64,000 nt of DNA from NCBI GenBank assembly GCA_019637335.1, contig JAHBVV010000030.1:27411-91410 (forward strand). The letters are read 5' to 3'. This document shows, one piece after another, positions 50,425 to 59,904 of the stretch. A program made the position numbers and the translations under genes. The DNA is from Candidatus Hydrogenedentota bacterium (GTDB taxonomy: Bacteria > Hydrogenedentota > Hydrogenedentia > Hydrogenedentales > JAEUWI01). Position 1 is the stretch's first letter. The number at the start of each line of letters is the position of its first letter. The notes beneath the pieces were generated by a model that did not search any database, was not told the DNA's origin, and saw only the letters and a program-made list of their open reading frames with translations.

Positions 50425-51828
50425 TTGAATTACGCGACCACGACAAAACGCCTGGTTTCCGCCGCCGCAATCATCCTCGCCACCGCTACCGCCGCCGAGA
50501 GTCAAACCTTCGGCGAACCCTTCCCCGGCTACCGGGGGATCTGGTACGCCAACCAGAAGACCAACAACGAGTATGTCTTCAAGTACAGCGGCGGCCTGGG
50601 GACCTACTGTGCGAAGCACATCCCGCATTCCGTCTACGCGCCCGAGGTGAACAAGACCTTCTTCGTCTACGGCGGCACAAACGAGGCGCAGGACACGCTC
50701 CTGGAGATGGTCTCCTACTACGACCACGCCACGGGGGAAGTCCCGAGGCCGGTGATGATTATCGACAAGCGGACGACCGACGCCCACGACAACCCGGTGC
50801 TTTCGATCGACAGCGACGGCTACCTGTATGTGTTTGCCAGCGCCCACGGGACCGCTCGGCCGGCCTACATCTTCAAAAGCCTCAAGCCCTACGACATCGA
50901 GCAGTTCGAGCAGATCGCCGAGTTCAACTACTCATATCCCCAGCCGTGGTACATCGAGGGCAAGGGTTTCTTCTTCGTGCACACGCACTACAAGAGCGGC
51001 CGCGGGATGTACTTCAGCACCAGCGAGGACGGGAAGGAGTGGACTGACCGCGTGCAGACGGTGCACATCGACGAGGGCCACTACCAGATCAGCTGGCCCT
51101 GGAAGGATCGCGTCGGCGTGAGCTACAACTACCACCCGAAGGGCAAGGGGCTGAACCACCGCACCAACCTGTATTACATGCAGACGCCGGACATGGGCAA
51201 GACCTGGACCTCGGTCGACGGCGCGCCGTTTGATCTGCCGTTGACCACGCCGGAGAATCCCGCCCTTATCCGCAATTACGAAGCCGAGGGCCTGCTGGTT
51301 TACATGAAGGACCTCAACTACGACGCGCAGGGCAACCCGATCATCCTGCACCTGACCGCGGGCGGGTGGGTTTCCGGCCCCGAGTCGGGCCCGCGCACGT
51401 GGCGCGTCGCGCACTGGACCGGCGACGCCTGGGCCTTCCACGCGATCACCGAATCGGACAACAACTACGACACGGGATCGATCTACGTCGCGGAGAACGG
51501 CGAGTGGCGGGTGGTCGGCCCCACGGAGACCGGCCCGCAGCCCTACAACCCCGGCGGCGAGATCGCGGTCTGGGTTAGCGCCGATCAGGGCCAGACCTGG
51601 ACGCGGGAAGCCCAGCTGACCAGTGGCAGCGAGCGGAACCACACCTACGCCCGCCGCCCGCTCAACGGCAACGATGAATTCCACAGCTTCTGGGCCGATG
51701 GCCACGGACGCCAGAAGTCCGAGTCGTACTTGTACTTCTGGAACCGGAAAACTGGCAGCGTGCACCAGTTGCCGTATACCATGGAGAGCGACCGGGCCAC
51801 ACCCGCCGTGGTACAGGCCAACCGCTGA
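50425..51828 (+). CDS. Secreted BNR-4-repeat family protein
   Basis: A 467-residue exported protein (signal peptide to about residue 26). The start is the rare TTG at 50425: AGGGAGG sits six to seven bases before it and no in-frame ATG or GTG lies nearer. The mature part has the BNR-4 block DSDGYLYVFASAHGTARPAYIFKS near residue 130, then WYIEGKGFFFVHTHYKSGRGMYFSTSEDGKEW, and later the TWTREAQL Asp-box-like part. Such proteins form beta-propellers related to lyases of families PL24 and PL25 and to uncharacterised glycan-binding proteins. Its enzyme activity is unknown. Confidence 0.85.
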   Translation: MNYATTTKRLVSAAAIILATATAAESQTFGEPFPGYRGIWYANQKTNNEYVFKYSGGLGTYCAKHIPHSVYAPEVNKTFFVYGGTNEAQDTLLEMVSYYDHATGEVPRPVMIIDKRTTDAHDNPVLSIDSDGYLYVFASAHGTARPAYIFKSLKPYDIEQFEQIAEFNYSYPQPWYIEGKGFFFVHTHYKSGRGMYFSTSEDGKEWTDRVQTVHIDEGHYQISWPWKDRVGVSYNYHPKGKGLNHRTNLYYMQTPDMGKTWTSVDGAPFDLPLTTPENPALIRNYEAEGLLVYMKDLNYDAQGNPIILHLTAGGWVSGPESGPRTWRVAHWTGDAWAFHAITESDNNYDTGSIYVAENGEWRVVGPTETGPQPYNPGGEIAVWVSADQGQTWTREAQLTSGSERNHTYARRPLNGNDEFHSFWADGHGRQKSESYLYFWNRKTGSVHQLPYTMESDRATPAVVQANR

Positions 51829-51892
51829 CGGGGGGCGCCCGCCGCAGACCGCGCCAGGCCCGGCATGGCGTATAACATCAGGAGTTCGAACC

Positions 51893-52999
51893 GTGATTCT
51901 TTCCCGATCCTATCGAGACTTTGCCGCCCGCCCGCTTCGGGGGGGCGTGCTCGCGCTGGCCCTGCTTGCCGCCGCGGGCGTGTCCGCCGCGCCGGCCATC
52001 ACCAGCCCCGCGCCGAACTTCGACTTCGGCGAGCGGGACAACGATGAGGTCGTCACCCATGCCTTCGTGGTGAAGAACGCCGGCGATGAAGCCCTGGTCA
52101 TCAGCGACGTGAAGTCCTCCTGCGGGTGCACCGTCGCCGAGCTGGAGACCAGCACGCTGCAACCCGGCGAGGAGACCCACGTCACGGCGAACTTCAATCT
52201 CAAGGGGCGGCAGGGCCACCAGACCAAGACCATCACGGTCATCTCCAATGATCCCGCCCAGCCGGCCTACCGCCTGGAACTTACCGGGACCGCCATCGCC
52301 ACCATCAGCGTCGAGCCGGGCCTGGTCAATTTCGGGCGCATTGAAGACACCGCCATCCACGAGCAGACGGTTCTCGTCCAGAGCAACCGCGAAGGCCACA
52401 CCTTCGAGTTGCTGGATGTCTCCCTCTCCGAAAACGCGCCGTTTACCGTCGAGATCAAGACCAACGAGCCCGGAAAAGAGTACGCCATTCTCGTCCATAC
52501 CCTGCCCAACCCCATGCCCGGAGCGCTTAACGGGCGCCTCACCATTCGCACGGACGACGTGAGCCGTCCCGCCGTCCTCGTCAACCTCTTCGGCCACGTT
52601 GTCGGCCCGCTCCAGATCCTGCCCGACGTAATCAACATCCAGTCGAACAGCGCGCCCGACGCGCGTCCGGCGAGCATGAACGTGCAGGTGAAGGCCGGGC
52701 GCGTCAAGGAATTCGAGCTCGTAGAGGTGATCGCGCCGGCCGATTCCATCGCCGCCGAAATCGTGCAGCTGCGCGCGAACGATTACGTCATCAAGCTCAC
52801 CGGTATGCCGGTCGATGGTTCCCTGCGCGGCAAGGAGCTGATTGTGCGCACAAACTCGCCGGACGCGCCGGAACTCCGGATCCCGTTTCTGATCCGGCCC
52901 GAGCGCCCCGCGTCTTCGGCCCGGATTCCCGCGCGGGTACCGGCCAGCCAGGCCACGCCGCCCGCGCGCCCGGTCCGGCCGGTGGCCCCGGCGCAATAG
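51893..52999 (+). CDS. Secreted DUF1573 protein
   Basis: A 368-residue exported protein. After the signal peptide (to about residue 32) come two or three Ig-like DUF1573 domains. The first has FDFGERDNDEVVTHAFVVKNAG and the signature SSCGCTVAEL; the second starts NFGRIEDTAIHEQTVLV. The C-terminal 40 residues are a Pro/Arg-rich tail. The GTG at 51893 has AGGAG nine bases upstream. DUF1573 proteins are common in Bacteroidota and Planctomycetota near polysaccharide genes; their job is unknown. It lies 64 bp after the BNR-4 gene. Confidence 0.86.
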   Translation: MILSRSYRDFAARPLRGGVLALALLAAAGVSAAPAITSPAPNFDFGERDNDEVVTHAFVVKNAGDEALVISDVKSSCGCTVAELETSTLQPGEETHVTANFNLKGRQGHQTKTITVISNDPAQPAYRLELTGTAIATISVEPGLVNFGRIEDTAIHEQTVLVQSNREGHTFELLDVSLSENAPFTVEIKTNEPGKEYAILVHTLPNPMPGALNGRLTIRTDDVSRPAVLVNLFGHVVGPLQILPDVINIQSNSAPDARPASMNVQVKAGRVKEFELVEVIAPADSIAAEIVQLRANDYVIKLTGMPVDGSLRGKELIVRTNSPDAPELRIPFLIRPERPASSARIPARVPASQATPPARPVRPVAPAQ

Positions 53000-53086
53000 G
53001 GCGCGGGCCACACCCGGGAAGTGCGTGCGGGCGCCGGCGCGAGGCCGTGGCGGGCCGCGGATTGCCGGTCAGATCAGGAGACAGGA

Positions 53087-54526
53087 ATGAATCGAGTGCG
53101 TCTTGTTTGGGCAGCTTGCCTCGCCCTGGCAATGACGGGTCTGTCTTGCGTTACTCCGGCGAACAGCGCGGACACGGCGCGCAAGGCCCGGCCCCGGACG
53201 CACTTGGATCGCTACGTGCACGCCCCGGACGATGCCTATACGTATACCCTCGCGCGGGAAATGTACGAGAGCGGCGTCGCGCTATATGTCCTCGACCTCA
53301 CGTCGCAGGTATGGCGCAGCCCCCACGAGGTTGATCAGACCCGCTGGCGGCACTGGCTCAGCATCTACGTGCCCGATCGTGTTTCCCACGAATCCGCCAT
53401 GCTCTATATCGGGAGCGGCGACACCGGCGACCCGCCTCCGGACCGGATGTCGCGCGAGTTCTCGCAAATCGCCCGCACCACGGAGTCCGTCGTCGCTTAT
53501 CTCGGGATGGTGCCGAACCAGCCCCTGGTGTTTGCGGGGGACGGCCTCTCCCGCACCGAGGACAGCCTCATCGCGTACACCTGGGACAAGTTCCTGCGGA
53601 CCGGCGACGAGAACTGGCCTCTCCGCAACCCCATGACCAAGAGCGCGGTGCGCGCCATGGACGCCATCCAGGAGTTTTGCGCGTCCGAACTGGCCGGGGC
53701 CCATCCCATCCGCGATTTCGTGGTCACCGGCGCCTCCAAGCGGGGCTGGACCACCTGGCTCACGGCGGCCGTGGACGCGCGTGTCCGCGCCATCGCCCCG
53801 CTCGTCATCGACATGCTAAACGTCAAAGCCTCGTTCCGCCACCACTGGGAAGCCTATGGTTCGTGGGCTCCCGCCGTGGGCGACTACGAGGCCATGGGCC
53901 TTATGGAGTGGATCGGCGCGCCCGAATACGATCGGCTGCTCGAACTCGTGGAGCCCTACAGCTACGCGGACCGCTACACGATGCCCAAACTCATCGTGAA
54001 CTCTTGCGGCGACCAGTTTTTCCTGCCCGACTCCTCCCAGTTTTACTGGGATGACCTCCCGGGCGAAAAATACCTCCGCTATGTTCCGAACACCGGCCAC
54101 GAACTGGAGGATTCGGACGCGATATTCACACTGCTTGCGTTCTATCACAGCATCATCGCGGGCATCCCGCTGCCGCAGTACGCCTGGGATTATGGCGACG
54201 GCCACACCCTGACCGTAACCACCTCGGAGGAGCCCGTCGAGGTCCGGTTCTGGACCGCCACCAACCCCGCCACCCGCGATTTCCGGATTGACGTCGTGGG
54301 CAAGATTTGGGAAAGCGAAGAAGTGGAACCGGGGCCTGGCGGCGTGTACACCGCCCGCCTGCGGACGCCGCCGCACGGCTGGACCGCTCAGATGATGGAA
54401 CTGACCTTTGAAGGCCCCGCGGGAACGCCGCTCACCTTCACCACGCCGGTGACGGTCCTGCCGGAACGGAAGCCCTTTACCTACATGCTGCCCGTGATCC
54501 GGCCCCGCGGGTTCCTCTCCCGCTGA
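53087..54526 (+). CDS. PhoPQ-activated pathogenicity-related (PqaA) family protein
   Basis: A 479-residue exported alpha/beta-hydrolase-like protein, probably a lipoprotein (TGLSC near residue 21). The nucleophile is in VVTGASKRGWTTWL near residue 210, an acid follows in NSCGDQFFLPDSSQFYWDD near residue 305, and the His in YVPNTGHELEDSD near residue 335. These match the PhoPQ-regulated PqaA-related family, whose function in non-pathogens is unknown and may include esterase activity on glycan. AGGAG precedes the ATG. It is 87 bp after the DUF1573 gene and convergent with the manC-like gene (7 bp between stops). Confidence 0.85.
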   Translation: MNRVRLVWAACLALAMTGLSCVTPANSADTARKARPRTHLDRYVHAPDDAYTYTLAREMYESGVALYVLDLTSQVWRSPHEVDQTRWRHWLSIYVPDRVSHESAMLYIGSGDTGDPPPDRMSREFSQIARTTESVVAYLGMVPNQPLVFAGDGLSRTEDSLIAYTWDKFLRTGDENWPLRNPMTKSAVRAMDAIQEFCASELAGAHPIRDFVVTGASKRGWTTWLTAAVDARVRAIAPLVIDMLNVKASFRHHWEAYGSWAPAVGDYEAMGLMEWIGAPEYDRLLELVEPYSYADRYTMPKLIVNSCGDQFFLPDSSQFYWDDLPGEKYLRYVPNTGHELEDSDAIFTLLAFYHSIIAGIPLPQYAWDYGDGHTLTVTTSEEPVEVRFWTATNPATRDFRIDVVGKIWESEEVEPGPGGVYTARLRTPPHGWTAQMMELTFEGPAGTPLTFTTPVTVLPERKPFTYMLPVIRPRGFLSR

Positions 54527-54533
54527 AACCGGC

Positions 54534-55661
54534 CTAGACGTGCGGCGCGTTGCGCTCCTGCAGCGCCTGCACGGCCTTCTTCACGTCTTCCGTCCGGTCC
54601 TTCGGCACGACCAGCACCGCGTCTTTCGTGGCCACAACCACCACGTCCGCCATCCCCACGACCGCGACGGACCGCGCCTCCGCCCCCTCGTCGTTGTACA
54701 CAATGCAGCCGTCGCAATCGATCAGGACCGGAGCGCCCTGGCTGACGTTCCCCCGCGCGTCCGGCGTCCGGGAACGCTCCAGAGCCGACCAGGCGCCGAT
54801 GTCGTCCCACGGAAACGTCGCGTTGACCATCACCACCTTTTTCGCCTTTTCCATCAGCGCGTAGTCAATTGATTCACTTTTCAACCCTTCGAAGACCCGG
54901 CGCACGGCCGCGCCATCGCCCGCCCGCATCGCATCGCGCATTTCGCGGATGGCGAAGGCGAATGCCGGGTTGGCGGCCTCAAACTCTCTTACGAACACCC
55001 CGATGCGCCAGAAGAACATCCCGCTGTTCCAGAAATAGTCTCCGGTCGCGACGTATTCTTCGGCCACTTCGAGCGGCGGCTTCTCGCGAAATCCGGCCAC
55101 CGCGTGCGCTTGAGGAACGCCGGTATCGGCCGCTAGCCCCGTCTCGCGGACCGCGTGCACGTACCCGAAGCCCGTCGCGGGGCGCGTGGGCGGAATGCCG
55201 ATCGTGCCCAGGGCGGGCTCCGCCTCCACCACGTCCAAGATCTTTGCCAGCGTCGCCGTAAAGGCGTCGTTGTCCCCGATGCGGTGATCCGCCGTCACCA
55301 CGGCCATCGTGAGGTTGTCACCGTCGCCGCCATAACGGGCCAGCATACGCGCCGCCGCGTAGCACAGGCAGCCCGCCGTGTTTCGCCGGCAGGGCTCCGC
55401 AATCACGTTCTCGTCCGGAATGCCCACGTTCGCCGCCCGGATCGCATCCACCAGCTCTTCGCTCGTCTGCACATAAATGTGCTCCGGCGCCACCAGCGGG
55501 CGGAGGCGGTTGACGGACTCATGCAGCATCGTCTCGGTCGGGCTGGTCAGCCGAAGCAACTGCTTCGGATGCAGGCGCCGCGATACCGGCCAGAACCGCT
55601 CCCCCGCCCCCCCGGCCATAATGACGCCAATGCGCTGGTTTTTCTCGGATGCGCTCAACAC
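54534..55661 (-). CDS. Mannose-1-phosphate guanylyltransferase
   Basis: A 375-residue nucleotidyltransferase. The signature is GGAGERFWPVSRRLHPKQ near residue 17, with FREKPP near residue 192, FWNSGMFFW near residue 210 and IDYALMEKAKKV near residue 264. It makes GDP-mannose for glycan synthesis. It lacks the C-terminal isomerase domain found in ManC fusions, so it is the short form. Start codon choice is ambiguous: a GTG at 55661 and a TTG at 55658 share the same AGGAG, and the TTG has the more usual spacing. No isomerase gene is in the window. Confidence 0.92.
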   Translation of the reverse strand: MLSASEKNQRIGVIMAGGAGERFWPVSRRLHPKQLLRLTSPTETMLHESVNRLRPLVAPEHIYVQTSEELVDAIRAANVGIPDENVIAEPCRRNTAGCLCYAAARMLARYGGDGDNLTMAVVTADHRIGDNDAFTATLAKILDVVEAEPALGTIGIPPTRPATGFGYVHAVRETGLAADTGVPQAHAVAGFREKPPLEVAEEYVATGDYFWNSGMFFWRIGVFVREFEAANPAFAFAIREMRDAMRAGDGAAVRRVFEGLKSESIDYALMEKAKKVVMVNATFPWDDIGAWSALERSRTPDARGNVSQGAPVLIDCDGCIVYNDEGAEARSVAVVGMADVVVVATKDAVLVVPKDRTEDVKKAVQALQERNAPHV

Positions 55662-55877
55662 GTGCTCCTTTCTCGCCGTTCACCAGCCGGAACCGCCCGG
55701 CCCTGCATGCGCCGCATTGTATACACTCGCACCCGCCAAAGGGTAGCCGCCGCGCATGGCAACCGCAATTGGAGAACTTTAGCGGTCTGAAGTGCGGAAC
55801 AGTATGTGTTTTTGCTAATGGAGCCGGTGTGCATCACACGCAGCTTCTGATGTAACGGTAGCATATCCAGAACGCTG

Positions 55878-55973
55878 TCTTGCGCCTGCGGCCCAATTTG
55901 CCGGCGGGCCGCCGGCGCTCCATAGCTCTCTTGCGCCGCTGGCGCAATCTGCCGGCGGGCCGCCGGCGCTCCA
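55878..55973 (+). repeat. Two 45-bp tandem units, period 51 bp
   Basis: 55878-55922 and 55929-55973 are nearly the same, with an identical right half that contains the palindromic core CCGGCGGGCCGCCGG. The second overlaps the left end of the 94-bp repeat. Confidence 0.7.
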
Positions 55974-56055
55974 ACACGCTCACTTTCTTTGATTCAACGC
56001 TCCAAATCGACTCCAGTTATCGCGCATATGTCGCGATCGGGTCTAATCGCGATTG
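55962..56055 (+). repeat. 94-bp dispersed repeat, copy 2
   Basis: Gapless match to 39451-39544 at about 83 % identity. Unlike copy 1, no inverted partner of the right end was found to its left. Confidence 0.7.
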
Positions 56056-56195
56056 CCCTGGTAGCCGCCATCGCGCGCTTGCCAATTTCCCGAGGCTCCT
56101 GCTACGATCCCGCGTTGTCCCGCGCGCGTGCGGCGCGGGTCGCTCCTGTCCAGCCCACAACCGCATCTCGCCCGCACGTCGCTCGAGGGGCCCCC

Positions 56196-58070
56196 GTGAA
56201 TCCCGACATCCGAAACCTGTTTCTCCTGCTGCTTTACGCCGCCGGTCTCTTCAGCCTGAACGCCGGCGGCTACGACTTGTGGCCGCCCGACGAACCGCGC
56301 TACGCCGAAATTGCCCGCGAAATGTACGAGTCCGGCGACTACCTCGTCCCGCGCGTGAACGGCGACCTTTACTACGAAAAACCGCCGCTCCTTTTCTGGT
56401 CCATTGCCGCCTTCAACCATCTCCTCGGCGGACCCGGTGAATGGAGTGCGCGCCTGCCCTCGATTCTGAGCGCGCTCTATGTCGTCGCGCTTGTCTTCCT
56501 GCTCGCACGCCGCATGTTCAACGCCCAGGTCGCGTTCTGGGCCGCCCTCGTGCTCATTACCTGCTTCCGTTTCTGGTACCAGGCGCGGCGGGGCCAGATC
56601 GACATCATGCTGACCGCCTGTATGATCACGTCGCTTTACGCCTTCTGGCGTTGGGACAGCGAGCGACGCGGCGCCTGGCTCGCAACGGCCTATGCCGCCA
56701 TCGGCGCCGGCATGCTGGCCAAGGGACCGCCCGCGCTCGTCTTCCCGCTCCTCTTTCTCTTCGCCTTCTACTGGAGGCAGCCGGAAGCCCGAAAGAAGAC
56801 CCGGTGGGCCGTCGGATCGCTCGGCGCCATTGGCCTGGTGCTGCTCTGGTACGTGCCCGCGCGCATGGCGGGCGCGGAAACGGCCACGGACGCCGTCCAG
56901 ACGGGTATCGGCGGCAATCTCCTTCGGAATACTATCGGGCGGTTCGTGCTCGGCGTAAGCAAGGCCCAGCCCCCGTGGTACTACCTCGAAACCCTCCCGG
57001 TAGACCTGCTCCCGTGGACCTTCATCGCGCCGCCGGTGCTCTTCTGGGCCTGGAAACAGCGAAAATCGTCCCGCGCCATGTGGGCCCTCTACTGCTGGCT
57101 CGTTCCCGCTCTCGTATTCTTCTCGATCTCCATCGGGAAGCGCGAACTCTATCTGCTACCGCTGCTCCCGGTATTCGCCATCGTCTTCGGGGCCGCGATT
57201 GTCCACCTGCGGGAAACCGCCAACTTCCGTTGGATGCGCCGGGGGGCCATCGTTTGGTCCGGCATATTGCTATTGCTCGCCGCCGCACCCGCCGCGATGC
57301 CGTTCAGCCCGTTTTCACCCGAGGAGCCGCTGCGCGTTTATTCGATGTCAGCCGCGGCGGGCATCTCCGGACTGGCGGGACTCCTGTTGCTCCTGCGTAA
57401 CGGTGGAGGCATGGCGCCCGGATTGATTGCCGCCCAGGTGGGGCTGGTCTACGCGATGGCGGTTTGTACGGTGTATCCGGAGATAAACGTCTATAAGTCG
57501 GCCCGACCGATATGCGAGCCCGCCCGACGCCTTGCGGAGATTGACAATAGTTTTCGTTTGTATTCTGTCGGTTTTTCTCGGGAAGAGTATGTCTACTATA
57601 GCCAGAGACTCCACCAACCCATCTTCACGAGCCTCATCGGCGACATCCCGCCGGATCGCCTGATCGAACAGGCCCAGATCCAGAAAGAAGCGCGCAAGGT
57701 CATCGCGGAAGCCGTCGAGGATGTCCCTATTCAGGACCTCGCCCGGATTACTCCGGAAGAGCGCGACGCGCTCCTTGCCGCCATCAACAGCGCCGTGGAC
57801 GAACACGAGCATCGCGACACCATCCTGGAGTTCGAGCATGCCCTGATGGACGAAATTGACCGCTTCTTCGCGGAATTCACACGCCCCGAGTCCGCGCTGG
57901 CCTTTATTCAGGAAGAAGACTGGCGCTGGCTCGTGCCGCTCTATGACGACGGCGACGTTCCCGTCCACATTCTCGTGGACCGTCCGGTGGGTAGCCGCCA
58001 CGTGCTTCTGCTCGCAAACGAATCAGCGTTGACGCTGCTTCGCCAGACCTCCGATGTGGTATCGGACTGA
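56196..58070 (+). CDS. ArnT/PMT-2-family glycosyltransferase (GT39/GT83-like)
   Basis: A 624-residue membrane protein with about eleven membrane segments in the first 430 residues and a 190-residue soluble C-terminal part. The first loop has WPPDEPRYAEIAREMYESGDYLVPR and LYYEKPPLLFWSIA, the ArnT-type motif with acidic residues that hold the sugar lipid donor. The start is GTG at 56196 with GAGGGG upstream; the open frame before it is repeat sequence. It probably transfers an undecaprenyl-linked sugar to lipid A, protein or a surface glycan. The C-terminal part with several acidic helices is not typical of ArnT. Confidence 0.86.
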   Translation: MNPDIRNLFLLLLYAAGLFSLNAGGYDLWPPDEPRYAEIAREMYESGDYLVPRVNGDLYYEKPPLLFWSIAAFNHLLGGPGEWSARLPSILSALYVVALVFLLARRMFNAQVAFWAALVLITCFRFWYQARRGQIDIMLTACMITSLYAFWRWDSERRGAWLATAYAAIGAGMLAKGPPALVFPLLFLFAFYWRQPEARKKTRWAVGSLGAIGLVLLWYVPARMAGAETATDAVQTGIGGNLLRNTIGRFVLGVSKAQPPWYYLETLPVDLLPWTFIAPPVLFWAWKQRKSSRAMWALYCWLVPALVFFSISIGKRELYLLPLLPVFAIVFGAAIVHLRETANFRWMRRGAIVWSGILLLLAAAPAAMPFSPFSPEEPLRVYSMSAAAGISGLAGLLLLLRNGGGMAPGLIAAQVGLVYAMAVCTVYPEINVYKSARPICEPARRLAEIDNSFRLYSVGFSREEYVYYSQRLHQPIFTSLIGDIPPDRLIEQAQIQKEARKVIAEAVEDVPIQDLARITPEERDALLAAINSAVDEHEHRDTILEFEHALMDEIDRFFAEFTRPESALAFIQEEDWRWLVPLYDDGDVPVHILVDRPVGSRHVLLLANESALTLLRQTSDVVSD

Positions 58071-58134
58071 GGCTGCCGTCGCCCTTCCATCCTGCGCACA
58101 TATGTTCGCCCTGAACAGCATCGGATTGCGCATT

Positions 58135-58145
58135 TGTGTTAAGAT
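58135..58145 (+). promoter_or_regulatory. Extended -10 promoter candidate of the sensor kinase gene
   Basis: TGTGTTAAGAT, a TGN-TAAGAT extended -10, differing by one base from the element at 30541. It lies about 175 bp before the chosen start codon. Confidence 0.35.
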
Positions 58146-58320
58146 CGCGCGGTTATGTTCGCATGAGCGCACGTGAATACCCGTGGTCGTCGCTGCGCTT
58201 ACCTATCTGGTATACAAATTGCTCCACCCGTGGTGTCCCGCCGTATCGAGGCGCGACGCAGATCCGTGGAGACCGGTTGGCGAACGTTTTGAACCGCAGA
58301 TTGCACAAGGGATGGAGTGC

Positions 58321-59904
58321 ATGTCAAACGAACCCAAGGCAGCAGACACCGCACCCGTTTCCGGCTCCTGGGATGACAATGCCTGGTTCCGGGGTCTGGT
58401 GGAGAGCGCGGTTGACGCGATCTTGACGATCGGCTCCGACGGCATTATTCGCCATGCGAACCGTTCGGCGACGCGTATGCTTGGGTATCACCAGGCGGAA
58501 TTGCTTGGGCGCAACGTGAACATGATCATGCCGGACATATACGCGCGCCATCACGATGAATACATACGCAATTATCTTCAAACCGGCGAAAAGCACATTA
58601 TAGGAATCGGTAGAGAGGTCGTCGTACGGAAGAAGAACGGCGACACACTGCCCGTCCACCTCAGCATCAGCGAGGTCAATATGGACGGCGCGCGCTACTT
58701 TTCCGGCGTTCTTCGGGATATTTCCCTGGAGCACGAAGCCCGGCGCGAGCAGGAGCGCCTGCTCGGGGAATTGAAAGAGCGGAATAAGAAGATCACCTGC
58801 CTGTACAGCGTCGGCGAGGTGATCCGCGAGCAGGCGGTCGAAATTGATATTTTCCGGGAAATCGCCTACTTGATCCGTCCGGCGTGCAGCTATCCGGAGC
58901 GCACCCGGGTCCGCATCGTCTTCGATGGCCATGTTTACGAGGAACTCGCCATCTCCACGACCCCCTGGACCTTCAGCGCGCCCATTGTCGTCGGCGGGCG
59001 CACCCGGGGCAAGCTGGAACTCGTCTACCGGGAAGCGATCGATCCGGAAATCCCCGGCATCCTCACGCAGGGTGATTGCGACATGATTGAGGCCATCGCG
59101 CGAACCCTGGGCGAGGCCGTGGAGCGGCGGGAGGCGGAAGCCAAGGTCATCCAGGCCTCCAAGCTGGCGTCCATCGGCGAGCTGGCCGCCGGCGTGGGCC
59201 ATGAAATCAACAACCCCATCAACGGCGTGATCAATTGCGTCGATATCCTGCTGGAGAACATGGCGGCGGACGCGCCGGACCGGCATTTCGCGGAGCTGAT
59301 CCGTTCCGAGGCCGAGCGCGTGGCGTCCATCGTAAAGAAGCTGCTGACCTTTTCCCGGCAGCAGCAGGAAAAGTACTCGATGGCCAGCATGCCGGAAATT
59401 CTCGATGCGGTGCTCTCCCTCAGCAATAAGAAAATCGAAAAATCGCACATCGAGTTGCGCGTGCACATACCCGATTCCCTTCCCCGGCTCCGGTGCCGCG
59501 GCGAGCAATTGCAGCAGGTCTTCATGAACCTGATCATCAATTCAATTCACGCCCTGGACGATCGCTATCCCGACGGGTCGCCCAACAAGATAATGACGAT
59601 ATCGGTTCACACGCGAAAACACGATGGCCGCGCCTATCTGGAAACGGCCGTGGAGGATTTCGGCGTCGGTATTTCCGACACCGCGAAAGCGCGCCTGTTT
59701 GATCCCTTCTTCACGACCAAGGGCCGCGACAAGGGAACCGGCCTCGGGCTGTCCGTTTCCGATGGCATTGTGAAGGATCATGGCGGCTTCATCGAAGTCG
59801 AGAGCGAGCCCGGCGAATTCGCCCGTTTCAGGGTTTTCCTGCCTGTCGAGGGCCCGCTACCGGACAAGGCGCGTTCCGCCGCGGCCATGGAGTATGAGCG
59901 ATGA
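58321..59904 (+). CDS. FixL-like PAS sensor histidine kinase
   Basis: A 527-residue cytoplasmic kinase (ATG 58321 chosen; ATG 58312 or a frame from 58183 are alternatives). The PAS domain (about residues 20-135) has the FixL haem-pocket signature: His78 in RHHDEYI, Ile93 and Arg98 in HIIGIGREV, matching His200, Ile215 and Arg220 of Bradyrhizobium FixL by spacing; Arg206 is replaced by Asn84. A coiled linker and a GAF-like part follow, then HisKA with the phosphorylated His294 in GHEINNP and HATPase with DFGVGISD and GTGLGLSVS. It overlaps the response regulator by 4 bp. Oxygen sensing is inferred from the motif. Confidence 0.9.
   Translation: MSNEPKAADTAPVSGSWDDNAWFRGLVESAVDAILTIGSDGIIRHANRSATRMLGYHQAELLGRNVNMIMPDIYARHHDEYIRNYLQTGEKHIIGIGREVVVRKKNGDTLPVHLSISEVNMDGARYFSGVLRDISLEHEARREQERLLGELKERNKKITCLYSVGEVIREQAVEIDIFREIAYLIRPACSYPERTRVRIVFDGHVYEELAISTTPWTFSAPIVVGGRTRGKLELVYREAIDPEIPGILTQGDCDMIEAIARTLGEAVERREAEAKVIQASKLASIGELAAGVGHEINNPINGVINCVDILLENMAADAPDRHFAELIRSEAERVASIVKKLLTFSRQQQEKYSMASMPEILDAVLSLSNKKIEKSHIELRVHIPDSLPRLRCRGEQLQQVFMNLIINSIHALDDRYPDGSPNKIMTISVHTRKHDGRAYLETAVEDFGVGISDTAKARLFDPFFTTKGRDKGTGLGLSVSDGIVKDHGGFIEVESEPGEFARFRVFLPVEGPLPDKARSAAAMEYER

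Larger units (their letters stand above)
55662..56195. other. Intergenic region with tandem and dispersed repeats
   Basis: A 534-bp region between divergent genes. It holds two 45-bp units at 55878-55973, the second copy of the 94-bp dispersed repeat (55962-56055), and a weak TACGAT -10-like element at 56103. The longer open frame that runs into the transferase gene from the left passes through these repeats and is not considered coding. Confidence 0.6.
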
